From Protula sp. h YS-2021 (lineage: Eukaryota; Annelida; Polychaeta; Sabellida; Serpulidae), in assembly GCA_949752745.1 (NCBI GenBank), contig CATKHT010000140.1:16973-80972 (forward strand): 64,000 nt of DNA, written 5' to 3'. Positions 32,195 to 46,500 of the stretch are shown in pieces; position 1 is the stretch's first letter, and each line of letters opens with the position of its first letter. The translations under genes were made by a program, and so were the position numbers. The notes under the pieces are model-generated. The model was not told the DNA's origin, searched no databases, and worked only from the letters and a program-made list of their open reading frames with translations.

Positions 32195-34415
32195 TTATTA
32201 TTATTATTATTATTGTAACTTTTTTATATAGCGCTCTTTTAGTTTACCATAAAAGCGCTTTACAATGTGGGCATAAAACAAGATTGTTCAGGGCACGAAT
32301 ATTTTCAGGAAGTCTGTTCCATATTCTAGGGGACGCCACTTGGAAGGAATGATACCCTGCACTCTGAAGGTTGTATGGGGATTCAACTAGCAGATACTTT
32401 GAAGATGAGCGCGTTTGGCGTTGGGGCTCGTGATATCGCACTAGCTCGCTCAAATTCGAGGGCGAAAGGCCGTTCAAGGCCTTAAAAGTTATTACCAAAA
32501 CTTTAAACTGAATTCTCTCCTTAATGGGTAGCCAGTGAAGGTGTATGAATGCATCGGTGATGTGGTCATGTCGCGGGGTGAGGGTAATGAGTCGTGCAGC
32601 TTCGTTCATCACCTTTTGTAGTCGATGTAGCAGCTTTGCTGGTAGGTTTATGTAAAATGTGTTGCAGTAATCCAAGCGGGAAATGATGATTGAGTGAACT
32701 ATTGTTTTAGCTGTGCTTTCAGATAGATATTTGCGAATTTTCCAGATCCTGTGTATGTGAAATCTACACATTTTGACTACTTGCTGTATGTGGTCTTGAA
32801 GGGATAGTTGTTCATCAATTAGGACACCTAGGTTTCGAGCGGCTGTTGATTTCTGAATTGTTTTTCCACCGGCATTTATCTGATTCTCTGTGACTTTTGC
32901 TAGGTTGACTTTACTTGCGATCACTAAAAACTCCGTTTTGTTCTCGTTCAGTTTGAGCTTGTTGGCGTTCATCCAATGAAATACCGATTTTATGGCGAGT
33001 TCAAGGGTGTGGAGAGCTGAGCTTATATCGGATTGTGATCGTGGGTTAGCTGCCTTCCACAGCTGGGAATCGTCGGCGTAAAAGTGGTACCTTATCACGA
33101 GGAGAAGAACCAATTTTTCGAGGGGTTCCGTGTACTTATACATTTCGGGTCCAAACAGGGAGCCTTGGGGGAGTCTGCAGGTGAGAGTGACAGGCTCAGA
33201 TGTTTCGCCGTGGGCACACACTCGTTGAGATCGACTGGACAAATATGAGCGTACCCAGTCCAATGCTTTACCGCTAATAGCTTGTGATTTCTTGATACGG
33301 TTGATCAATATCTCGTGGTCAACCGTATCAAAGGCAGCTGACAAGTCCAGTAGTGACAGAAAAACAACTTTCCGGTTATCCATATCTTGTAGCATGTCGT
33401 TCATTATTCGGATCAGAGCAGTTTCCGTACTATGTAAAGGTTTGTACGCTGATTGAAAGGGTTCATGTAGATTATTTAGTTCAAAGTGCTGATGTAGTTG
33501 TTCCAAGGCTGCTTTTTCGAGGAGCTTAGCCAAGTATGGCAGACTAGAAACAGGTCTGTAGTTCTTTGGAATTTTTTCAAGGGTAGGCTTCTTTAATAGG
33601 GGTGTGGCAATCGCTTGTTTCAGACATGGTGGAACGCTAGCTTCGCTAAGTGAGCGGTTTATGATCAGTTGAATGACGGGGAAAAGCTCAGGACATAGTT
33701 TTAGGATTTTTGTCGGTAAAGGGTCCAGATCGCATGTTTTCGAGGAAGACGTTTTGATGAGAATGGTAGTTTTTTCTAGAGATATTGGGCGAAAATCGGT
33801 AAAATAATTATCAACAGAGCAAGGGTCGTAATTATAGCACTCTGAACTTTCACTAAAATTGCTGCGAATATTGTCTATTTTCGATACAAAGTAGCCGTTG
33901 AGACTGTCACAGAAACCTTTAGGTGATTGGTTATCAGGAAGTCTGGGTGGTTTGTTGATGAAGCAGGCTCTTGACCCGTTTGAATAAAGCTGATTTGTCA
34001 TGTTCGACCTCATTTATTTGGTTCCTGTAGAACTCAGTTTTTGCGCTTGCGATGTTGTGCTTCAAACTGTCTCTTTCATTTAGAAGATTTTTAAGATCTG
34101 CAGGGCGGCGGGAATTTTTCTATCTTCTTTGGAGTGCACGTTTGCGCTGCCTTTGTTTGTGTAGTTCATCACTATACCATCTATTGTTGGAAGCGGGGCG
34201 CACCATACGCTTTCTCAATGGGGCGTGTTTGTTTATAATCTCGACAATATTAGAGTTGTATTGCATAACTAGATTACTGAGAAAGTCTTGAGGAGATACT
34301 ACAGCGCTGCAGCTTGTTAAATCAGAACGAAAAGCTTCCAAATCAAAATTTCTAAAATCTCGCTTAGCTACTTTCTTTCTTCCATGTTTCAGTTCCGTTA
34401 CACAAATGCGTTTGT
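32195..34415 (-). mobile_element. LINE C (L2-like), inserted in the hAT
   Basis: A 589-codon minus-strand frame (34013-32244) covers the reverse transcriptase: PLLKKPTLEKIPKNYRPVSSLPYLAKLLEK, FQSAYKPLHSTETALIRIMND, LLDLSAAFDTVDHEIL, CRLPQGSLFGPEMYKY, YHFYADDSQLW, NLGVLIDEQLSLQDHI, LDYCNTFYINLPAKLLHRLQKVMNEAARLI and a C-terminal HWLPIKERIQFKVLVITFKAL. The LLDLSAAFDTVDH and YADDSQLW blocks fit L2/CR1 elements. The 3' end carries ATT repeats at 32197-32215. The endonuclease region is truncated and part of the remaining linker is at 34120-34415. Confidence 0.9.
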
Positions 34416-34715
34416 TCAAGTGATGCTTATGTGCTACTGTTTGATGAATCAAGAAACAGGGTTACAAAAGACGAGCAAATGGATGTAATGGTCAGACAAT
34501 AGGAGAATTCTGAAGTTGTCATACAATATCTTAAGTTCTTGGGTCATACAACAGCCGAAGACCTCCTCAATAACTTCAACCATGCAGCAAAAGCCTTGTC
34601 ATCACACTTGCTCTTACAGGTCGGCAGTGTTTGACCAAACGTTACTAAAAAGATTTTCTCCGATCTGCTGCGTCATTGATGGAAATTTTACCTCAATCAG
34701 TATTTGGTTAAATTA
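34415..34715 (+). pseudogene. hAT transposase relic, middle part
   Basis: Plus-strand reading gives AYVLLFDESRNRVTKDEQMDVMVRQ, then EVVIQYLKFLGHTTAEDLLNNF, blocks typical of hAT transposases (the LLFDESlN and MDvhVR motifs), with a stop between. The catalytic C-terminal half is missing. Confidence 0.75.
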
Positions 34716-36118
34716 AGATTGTGAACAGTACCCACATGCCATATGTATAGTTGTTATTGGTTACCAGTTTGCTTTTACTTTATATTGTATTTATAGTATA
34801 TGTTTTGTTGTATCAAGATTCGTTTGAAAACTGCCATGTTAGATATTACAATCACTTGTTAGTGATTGTTTACCTGATGCTTTAAGGGAACTACCTTCTT
34901 CGTTTTACACCTAGTCTGTTTCCAGGGTGAGCTAAAATGGTGAAAGAAAACATTTCAAAACAAAATTGTATTCCGTATGAAAGGGTTTCAGACATCTTCC
35001 TTTTTACCTTACTAGTCTTATTCAAAGCGGCATTTGTGACTAAATGTGATCGAAACTTGACTTTTGTGTTGGGTTCCTATACGTAATTCATTTTCGTTCA
35101 GTAGAATCGTTGCAATGTTTTTTTTTCTAAAAGTATACACGGTTGAACCTAAGCTGGCTGGGAACATAAGTCGGCCAACTTGCCAATACATTCTGGTGCT
35201 AGTTTCTTATACCCAACGCTATGCGTAGCCTAATGGTTAAACTATGATTTGCTTGTGATTATAGCATGAAGTTGAGTATCTTTTTGATAAAAATAACCTA
35301 GGCTATCCAGCAAACTTAAGTTCACCCGTGTAGGTAGGAATCATATTTTAGCTTAAGAATTGTTTACACAGAGTCAAGCAAAAAAGGAAAAAATGCTGAT
35401 AGAAAATAATAATAATAATAAAAGCAACAACAGTTAGCTTTCTGTTGTTCGAACGTTAATTGATTGGAAGATTATCTTATGATTATAGGAACTCTGATAG
35501 GCAATATTAAGATGTTCAGACATATCTCACGCAATTATATTAAAATATGTAGATTTATTATATGTATCTATTTGAGTATAAGCCTGGAATACGATAGAAA
35601 GAAAAAAATATATGTAGAAAAACGTCAGGAAAAAGTCATGAAAAGGGTCAGGAAAAAGTCAGGAAAATGGTTTGTAAAATTGTGTGGCAACCCTGTTAAG
35701 TAACTTACCTCAATAACTGGAACAATTACCCCAGTCACTGGAAAAACTTACCCCAGTCATTGGAACCATTTACCACACGGGTAGGGCAAGTTAAGCCACT
35801 TGAAATTGAAATTAAATGCTTTCAAACTCCAACAACTAAATAACAGCAAACAAGTGTGAAAACTTGTAATGTAAAGTTATCGCGACACACAACCCAGCTG
35901 CGCACTCATTATCTGAACAGCCATCACAGAAAAACATACCACTGCTTTACTTACTTAAGTCTGACGTAATGCCAACGTGTGTGACGCGCAGTACTGTACT
36001 GACGTGTATGGCAAGTAGTGCAGCCAAAAAAGTTGATCAACACACCCCTGATGCAAACGGTTGCTCAATCTGTCTACCTGCCGTAAGTGATTGTTTACTG
36101 TTGGGATAGATCATAGAA
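34716..36118. other. hAT interior/3' flank and non-coding sequence
   Basis: AT-rich without a supported gene up to the element end at 35695. After that, short repeats of the acttaccccagtcactgga type occur at 35700-35790. Confidence 0.4.
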
Positions 36119-36442
36119 CCAGGTGCTTTGCATTGGTATCGGACACGCTTGGAAAGCTTGTGAACGAGCCGCACATCATGGGGCTGGGTGCTTTGTTTTG
36201 GATTCGAACACGCGTGGAAGGCCTGTGAACGAGCCACGCAGATCATGGGGCTGTGTGCTTTGTTTTGGATTCGGACACGCGTGGAAGACCTGTCAACGCA
36301 CCTCGCAGATCATAGGGCTGGGTGCTTTGTTTTGGATTCGGACACGCGTGGAGGGCCTGTGAACGAACCGCGCAGATCATGGGACTGGGTGCTTTGTTTT
36401 GGATTCGGACACGCGTGGAGGGCCTTTGAACGAACCGCGCAG
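36119..36442. repeat. 67-bp tandem repeat, five copies
   Basis: Five units containing gtgctttgttttggattcgg, each ending near cagatcatgggg. A single outlying copy is at 36822-36870. No gene. Confidence 0.95.
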
Positions 36443-37264
36443 TACACCAGTCACTTGATCTATTGCTATTATAACAAATACACATATTCCTGCCTTAGAA
36501 AGCCGAAGAGAGCAGAAATAAACTCCATTTTTGCTCTCAGATAAAATCCTGCCGTGACACCGCCTGTGTGTTACTTGGCAACTTTCTTTAACAACAAGGG
36601 TTTCGTCACAAAGCCTTTGTCAGCGTCGGGAAGGAACGTAAGAGAGATTCCTTTTGATCCCATCATTCCAAGTATATTGTGTTAAGAATTGTGACGAGGG
36701 GAGGGAGGAGGGGTGGGGAAGGAGGAATGGAGGGGGATTCCTTTTGATCCGATCATTCCAGACATGTTGTGACTTTATTGGAATGGGCAACTGGGAAAAT
36801 TTGTCGTGAGTCAGGATTGGGACTGGGTGCTTTGGTTTGGATTCGAACACGGGTGGAAGGCTTGTAAAAGGGAATCTTGTCATCTTTTTCCCAATTTTAT
36901 TTTGTCTGATGATATTGGAGAGTGAAAAATATTCAAATTATCGCTAATTTTCCAAAATTTCCGCTTTCGGCGTAGAGAAAAATGATAAAAATATGAAAAT
37001 TTGAAAGCCCACAGCCTTAGCATTTACCTAACTTTGAAATGCGTAGAAATACTTTGAAATACTTTGAAATACGTAGAGAGGAAATACGTAGCTTGTATTT
37101 TCTGTGAGGGTGTGTGTGGAGGTGGGATTGTGATCAGTGTGCCTCAAGCTGGACGCAGAATTTTAAGACTTTGACATGAACATATTTATATGTCTCCTGT
37201 AGAGGTAAAACATTTTGTTTTTGTACTGTCTGTGTGTGTGAGCATACGTATGTGATGTGTATGT

Positions 37265-38300
37265 GTGTGTGTGTTGTAGACACTTGATTTTGTTAACACG
37301 ATAACTACTGAACGAGATGCCGGATTAGCTCCAAACTTTGTGGGATTTTGCCTTGGGTTGGTTCGCCGGTTGGGATCGTATTTGACTTTATCTGGACAAC
37401 GCGTGACGTGATAGCACGCCAAAAACGTGACAGTTGCAACATTACGGTAACTGCAGAAGCAAACGTCGAATTAGCTTCAAACTTGATAGGATAATGCCTT
37501 AGGTGGGTACGACAGTTCATAATGTATTTGTTGTATGTAGCAGAGGGTTTGACGTCATTACGTGTTTTATTCACTAGACTTCGTTAACAGGATAATGTCG
37601 AACGACAAGTCCGATCGGCTTTAAACATAGTGGGATTATACTTTAGGTGGGTCCGCCGGTTATTATAGTTGACGCATATTCGACAACGTGCGACGTATAT
37701 GACGCCAAAACGTGACAAATGCCACCACCATAACATCGGATCAGTTTCAAACTTTGGAAGAATATGCCCGGTCTGTGTCGGACGGTTCATGAGGTATTTG
37801 GCTTATATAGCGCAACGTATGGCGTCACAATGAGTTTTAGGCAAGAGGCATTGTCAACCGGACAACTCTCGAACAACAAATCGAATCAGCTTCAAATTTG
37901 AGCCTTGGATTGTTCCGCCAGTGGTTGTTTTGTGCGCATATTGGACGTGTTACGTCATGTAACGCTACAACGTGGAAAACCTGTCATTGACGCATATTCG
38001 ACAACGTGCGGAACGGAAAGGCAGATCAGCTTCAAACTTGGTAAGATAATGCTTTGGGTGGAACTGACGGTTCGTATTGTAACTGGCATATATAGCCCAA
38101 CGCATGACGTCATACAACGTCAAACGTGTTGTGGACACTTGACTTTGTTAACGCGATAACTTTCGAGCGACAAATCAGAACCACTTCAAATCTGATGGGA
38201 TTATGTCGTATATGGGACTACCTGATGCTGTTGTAGTCTATGCATATTGGATCACTCTTAACGCCATATGATGTCAAAACGCTTTTGCAAATTTGCGCCT
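37265..38300. repeat. Degenerate tandem array, about seven units of 120-160 bp
   Basis: Each unit has gttaacacgataac, then cgaacgacaaatccgatcagc, cttcaaacttggtgggat, gtgggtccgccggtt and ending cgacaacgtgcgacg, all imperfect. No frame persists. Related short segments (ttcgagccccaaatcagaag) recur at 38480-38660. Confidence 0.75.
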
Positions 38301-38879
38301 CGTCCGCTTCTATGAATTTTGGGGAAGGGAAATTCGATAGCAACTAGTCTGATGATGGGTTGGGGAGGAGGGAGGAGGATAACGTTGCAGAGCCGTTTCT
38401 AAGTGAGCGGACGAGCGAGTGCTGTTTGGGTGTGTTTGGTGAGCGGCCGGGGGGGAGGGAGGGGTGTCCTTGAACTCCAGGTCACTTTCGAGCCCCAAAT
38501 CAGAAGTTGGCCTTAATCTCGAAAACGGTAAGAGATGAAACAATTTTGACCTCATTTTCGACTTCCACCCACTATACGACGATTCGTAAGGTATAACTTC
38601 CGGTGTCCTTGACCTCCAGGTCACTTTCGAGCCCCAAACCGGAAGTTGGCTTTTATCTCGAAAAGGGTAAGTGATAGAGCAGTCGGTTTCCAGACATCTT
38701 CTCCAAGACTGTTGAAGCTAGACCAACCAAACTTGGCACATGTTTGGAGGGTCATCTTAAGTGGCGCACTTGATAAAAAGTTTTGACCTTGATATCATTG
38801 GTGTACTTGGTAGTATTTAGGGGGATATTCTATATTCAGACATGTGAAAATTGTTAATAAATAGCAATATCATCTAACT

Positions 38880-39445
38880 TCCGTTTTAAGTTGTCCCTTA
38901 ATTCTCACTGCATAGTATTCAGTTTCACACTGATATCACGTCATCTGTGGCTTGAACCTGACGACTATCCCTTACTTTACACCATACATGGCGTGGAGTT
39001 TCATATTGATATCACGTCACCTATAGTTTGAAATTCAAGGTCACAACTCGGTGGGTACCCCTTAATTCACACCGCACGTGGTATGGAGTTTCATACTGAA
39101 ATCATCACTTATTCCTTAATTCACAGCGCACTTGGGATGTATAATTATGCAGTTATACAAATTAACCTTTATCAGTATTTCTAGTGGCTATGCTTACATT
39201 ATAATTTTAAAATATACACGATTTTAGCTAAACTTGATTTCAAATGTGATAATATTGTTTTCGAGACAGTAATTGATCTGTATTGACACAATGTAACACG
39301 CTAAAAGTCGATCATGTCGCTAAAGAAATCGTATAACTAACCGTATAACTGATATCACATCACCTATGGCTTTAAATTCAAGACACGACTAAGAAACTAC
39401 CCCTTTATTCATACTGTACATGGCGCGGAGTTTCATATTGAGATT
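38880..39445. repeat. Degenerate repeat around gtttcatattgatatcacgtca
   Basis: Three to four imperfect units combining attcacaccgcac, gtatggagtttcatac and gatatcacgtcacctatggtt. Nothing else is recognised from 39446 to 40455. Confidence 0.6.
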
Positions 39446-40455
39446 TTATGTGTTCTACACAGTCGTCGTCCGGAGACTAGTAAGCAACGGATGTGATATC
39501 AAGTGATTCAGTATTTAGTGCAGATGTGCCATGAATTTGCCATTTACTTACCTTTCACTTATAAATGTGTTGAGGATGTTGCCATCTGTTTACTCGTGTA
39601 TGTTCGCGTATTTCTATTACCACAACGTAAACTAACATGACTGTTAGTATTATGCGTGGTAATTTAAAACTGGTAAGTACAGAATAAGTTCACATAATAT
39701 TAAAATCAAATGTTAAAATCATGTTATCATAATAAAGGTAAAATATGTGTTCTCAAGGTATTATTTCCGTTATTTGCATGAATTTATATCAACCACCTAT
39801 TTAACAATACACTGTCTGAAGTATCTAAACCTAATTGAGATTTTCCTGAGAACTGAGCATTAGGGCATATCCAAACATGCAGATGTACAAACGAGTGCTT
39901 AAAAACCAAAGAATTGGACAATTAATTGGACTGTTCATCAAGACGCCTTTTCTTAAGACGTATGATGTATTCAGTGGAATAATCACTGTTTTCGTCTTAA
40001 TACTTTTTTAACTTACGTTTACGCTGTGTTGTGCACGAATAAAATAATTTTTTCATAATTTTTTATACATTTTGGGACGGCCTAAGGATCATTGGTCATT
40101 AAACTGTAATAAACATATATGGTTAAAAGTGCAGCTGTACCCTCAAGTATTGTATTGTCTAATTGTTATAAATCGACCTTTCGTACATGATTCCCATAAT
40201 CAACTGTTATTGTCAGTCCAAAGAATAATTAAATCTTTAAACGATCCTTAAACTTTACAAGTGCTAAATGGTAAGATCTGTACTTAAACGATCTGACATA
40301 TACATAAAAGTAAATTTTCAAAATATTGAAAAGTCGATGTAAATCTGTATGGTTCCCTATACTTACAAACTTCTGCACAAATTTTAAGTATAATTTTTAA
40401 AACAATTAAGGACGAATTTCTGCGAAAAGGGGTGACAATTAGTTTTAAGGATTGA

Positions 40456-40545
40456 TAGTTAGCTCGGTTGGATTGAACTTGGTCACAGTGCCCCATCAAA
40501 GTGTCACTGGGTTTGAATCCGCCCCAGAAGGGTAAGCAGCCAGCT
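40456..40545 (+). repeat. tRNA-derived SINE head
   Basis: An A-box-like TTAGCTCGGTTGG (40459-40471) and a B-box-like GGGTTTGAATCC (40509-40520) are spaced as in a Pol III promoter. No cloverleaf is complete, so a SINE or tRNA relic is likeliest. Confidence 0.5.
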
Positions 40546-41802
40546 GTAGTTATATATAAGCGACTATTTCATATTTTGCTTAGTCTAAATCAAGTGCTAT
40601 TTTGCGAAAATTATGTTTTTTTATTAATGGTTTAGTGATGTGAACTTCAAAATTTAAAAAAAAAACCCTTTCATATATTAAACTTAAGAAGCACAATATT
40701 ATTCATTAATTTTTCCCTATATTGTTAAATAACACTTTCACATTGTACATAATATATCTAATAGTTAAGCATGACCGCCTATGCCGACTCCCCACCTCGT
40801 GAAATGATTTCATTCTTCTGCTGAAATGGTTTTATTATGTTCATATGACCTTAATCATAACTACATAATACATTATAAAACAGTTTTGTGCAAATTCTTG
40901 GCTATCTGCTATCTAGTACATTGTGAATCATGACTTGGCTGTACCCAGCCTGGCCTGGAAGTCTGTATTGATTGCACTCATAACGGCATAAACAGTATTT
41001 GAATACATGTTTCCTTTGTCATGATCAACTTGTCAATGCTATGTTTACTGTGCTAGTGTAATACTGAGAAGCGTCTTTGTTGTAAATGAAATGCGAACAT
41101 TGTAGATTATCAAAAATGGTATAAAAATATTGTTCTTATACAAGAAGATTCTGATGATATGTAATAGGGAAGGGCTTTTATTTAATGCCATATAGCACAA
41201 CTCATATATTATACCAAAACATAAAGGAATGAAGTGAATAGACGTTTATTTATAGCCAAAACGTGTGAGAGCATAAAGTAATGGATATGTTAGAAAGGTC
41301 GATAGTGCCGTGTCTTTTAGCTAATCTGCAACTTTTTATGCAGCTTGACACAACTTTTAGGAGGTATGCAGATAAAATGAGACTTTATTCTGATCTTTTA
41401 CGATATACTGACAAATCCAAGAGCTTTCTCGCTGGAAGCGTGGGAGATGGTTCTTCATTTGCCAAATTTTTCCATCCCGATGAATCAACACATGAACTTG
41501 AATACGATGTACAATTTACTTTACACGAATCTCCAGTAGATGAAGACATAGAAACAGTAACTGGAAAGGATGAATTTGCCATAATTTGGGACGGTTTTCA
41601 GGAGTATGGTTTTTATGGTACAAAGAAATTCAATGGTTGTAGTGTTGATGAAATTCTTCAAAGAAAAGTAAATGACATAATATTACCGACACCAAAAAAT
41701 TATCGGTTCAGGGTGAAGCTTTTTGAATTATTTCAAACCGCAGAAAATTTGGCACAGACAACAAAATGCACGATAGAGTATAAACGCCACGGTCAGAAAA
41801 GC

Positions 41803-43586
<1,784 letters not shown>

Positions 43587-46500
43587 CTTTAGTACCAAAC
43601 CACTATCGCCAACACCTCTCATATGACAAATCTGCACACAAGCGTACCTTTTCTAACTTACCAGCATGTTAGTTTTATAGTTATTCTATTAAAAAAGTTG
43701 GTTTCTCCGTTACGCAGTTCCTATTTTAGTACTGTGCATTATATCCACCCACATATGGAATACAAATACTGTAGTGTGATCCAGAACGCTATCTGTCAAA
43801 ATGTAAAAAGGTATACAGTTTAAATGTTAGGGGACTACGAAACAAAGACAAACGTAGGGACATCTTTGCTTTCATTAAACGTAAGCACTGCGATATATTG
43901 CTTATACAGGAAAGTCATGGTACATTGGACCTAGAGGCCACAATAGAAAGGGAATCGGGAGGACCGTGTATATTTAGCCATTATGATTCAAAAAGCAGGG
44001 GAGTCATAATAATGTGCAAGCCAGAAGCTAGATTAAAATCCCATTGGAACGACACAAACGGACGTCTTATTGTAGCTGAAATAGAGATTAATAATGTTAT
44101 AGGGAATATGGTAAATGTTTATGCCCCAAATGATGAAAAGGATCGACTAAAATTTTTCCAAAGCTTAAATGCATATCTATCAATCCGCCTCTCAAATGAC
44201 AACGTAATCGTAGGGGGTGACTGGAACACCACATTTGATAACATAGATAGAAAGCCGTATAAGAAAGTTTCATTTAAAGCAAAAGAAGGAATTGATCTTA
44301 TCATTAAAACACACAATCTATTAGATATCTGGCGTAAACGCAATCCTAGAAAACAAAAGTATACATGGATTGGCCCACAGAAAAAATCATTATCACGAAT
44401 CGACTACTTTCTCGTTAAATTAGGTTTATCTGATAATTGTGCAAGCTGTAAAATTTTTGAGAGCATACGCTCGGACCATAAACTCATATTTTTAGATGTA
44501 AACCCAAAAGAAGATAAATTAAGAGGCCCGGGGTACTGGAAATTTAACAATAGCCTTTTAGATGATACAGAATATATTGACTTTATAACGCAAAAATTCA
44601 ATCAAGCTAAATGCACTTACGATCATATCAGTGACAAAAGATTATTATGGGACCTCCTTAAACATGAAATACAAGTGCACACAATCGAATACTCAAAATT
44701 CAAAGCTAAACAAAGACGTGAATTAGAACGTAAAACGATTAAAAATTGTGAACAACTCTACACTAAAATATGCGAAGGACGAATCACTGAAGAAGAATTA
44801 CTAGAATATGACAAAAACAAAGAAATCCTTGAAGACATAAATAACTTTTACGAACGGGGCGCGCAGGTAAGATCCAGAATAAAACAGATAGAGAAAGATG
44901 AAAAAAGCAACAATTTTTTTTCAGAAAAGCAAAAGAAAGCTATGAAAAAAAACTATAGAAAAATTGTGCATAAACGGTAGGGAAGTATCTGATGAATCTG
45001 AAATAAGAATTCATTTAAGAAATTTCTTCAACAATTTATACAATTCCAAAGAACCAAATGTTGATTCGGAACCTTTCGAGCAAATGTTAAATTCTTCAAA
45101 TCTTCCACAAATCACAGAATATGACGCCAAGAAATGTGACCAAGACATAACACTACACGAAATGAATAAAACGCTTAACACCATGAACATCGGCTCAAGT
45201 CCTGGGAGCGACGGCTTAACTGTTGAATTCTACAAAAAACTCTGGGAAATTGTAGGTCAAAGTCTACACGACTGTTTCAAACATGCCTTTATCAAAGGCG
45301 AACTATCACCGTCACAAAAACTGGGAATAATAACGCTCCTCCATAAAAAAGGAAAAGACTCTACGCCCATAAAGAATTTACGCCCAATTACGTTAACAAA
45401 CGTCGATTACAAGATCTTAACCAAAACTCTAGCATTACGAACAAAAGACGTTTTACCCAAAATAATTCACCCGAATCAGACAGGTTTTGTAAAAGGCCGA
45501 GTCATCTCTGAAAATATACGCCTCACCGACGATATTATCGAAAACCTTACAAAATCTAAGCGTACCGGCCTGTTGCTCATGCTGGATTTCGAAAAAGCCT
45601 TCGACAGTATAGAGTGGGAATACATGTATAAACTTTTGCATAAACTTGAGCTTGGTACAGCTTTTCGGAATTGGATAAAAATCTGTTACACAAATATTTA
45701 CAGCACGATAATAAACAACGGTTTTTCTAGCGACTGGTTTGCCATTAAACGTGGCGTTAGACAAGGATGTCCTCTCTCCACAGTACTGTTCGTGATCTGT
45801 GTAGAGCTTATGGCACAAATTATACGAAGAAATAAAAATATACGGGGTTTGACTTTTGGGCACAATGAGACAAAGATCTCTTTGTTCGCCGATGACACTA
45901 CTTGCTACGTCGAAGACATGCAGTCCATTGACAGAATTTTTGAATTAATGGCCGAATTTTCGGGGTATTCAGGTTTAAAAATAAACATTGAGAAATGAAT
46001 GCTTGTTTATATAGGACTCTGGCGCATCAAACCAAGACCGAACTATGAAGTAAAAATAGGAAATTCAAGCTTCAACGTTTTAGGCATCATGGTGGGTACA
46101 AATATGGAAGCCAGCATAGAACACAACTTTGAAAATAAAATAAATAAGATGGACTCCCAATTGAACATCTGGTCTCAAAGAGGCCTTACAATAAACGGTA
46201 AAATACTTATAGCAAAAAGTATAGGGTTATCCAATCTAGTATACTCTCTTAGCTGTGCTACTTGCCCCGAATATATCATCAAGAAATCACAAACAACAAT
46301 CAATAATTTTATTTGGAAAAACGGCTCACACAAAGTAAAGCATAATGTCCTAATTCGACCTCTCGAAGAAGGTGGATTAAAAGCCCCGGATGTTGATGCT
46401 ATGTCCAAAGCCTTGAGACTATCATGGCTTAGAATACTTTGGGAAGAAACACCAACAAACTACCTACCGCATAAAGAATTTAAAAAATACGGTGGCTTAC

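Larger units (their letters stand above)
30718..35695 (+). mobile_element. hAT-type element with BED-finger transposase relic, split by a LINE
   Basis: Ends CAGGGTTGCCACA and TGTGGCAACCCTG form a hAT-type terminal inverted repeat. Both sub-terminal zones carry many direct agtcaggaaa repeats. Plus-strand transposase remnants lie at 31639-32190 and 34415-34715, interrupted by an L2-like LINE in the opposite orientation. The 8-bp flanks (cttaccgg and ttaagtaa) do not match, so no target duplication is visible. Confidence 0.8.

Noticed and set aside
30710..35703. 8-bp target duplication for the second hAT
   Set aside because: cttaccgg and ttaagtaa differ; similar gttaactt-like words nearby are too weak to claim.
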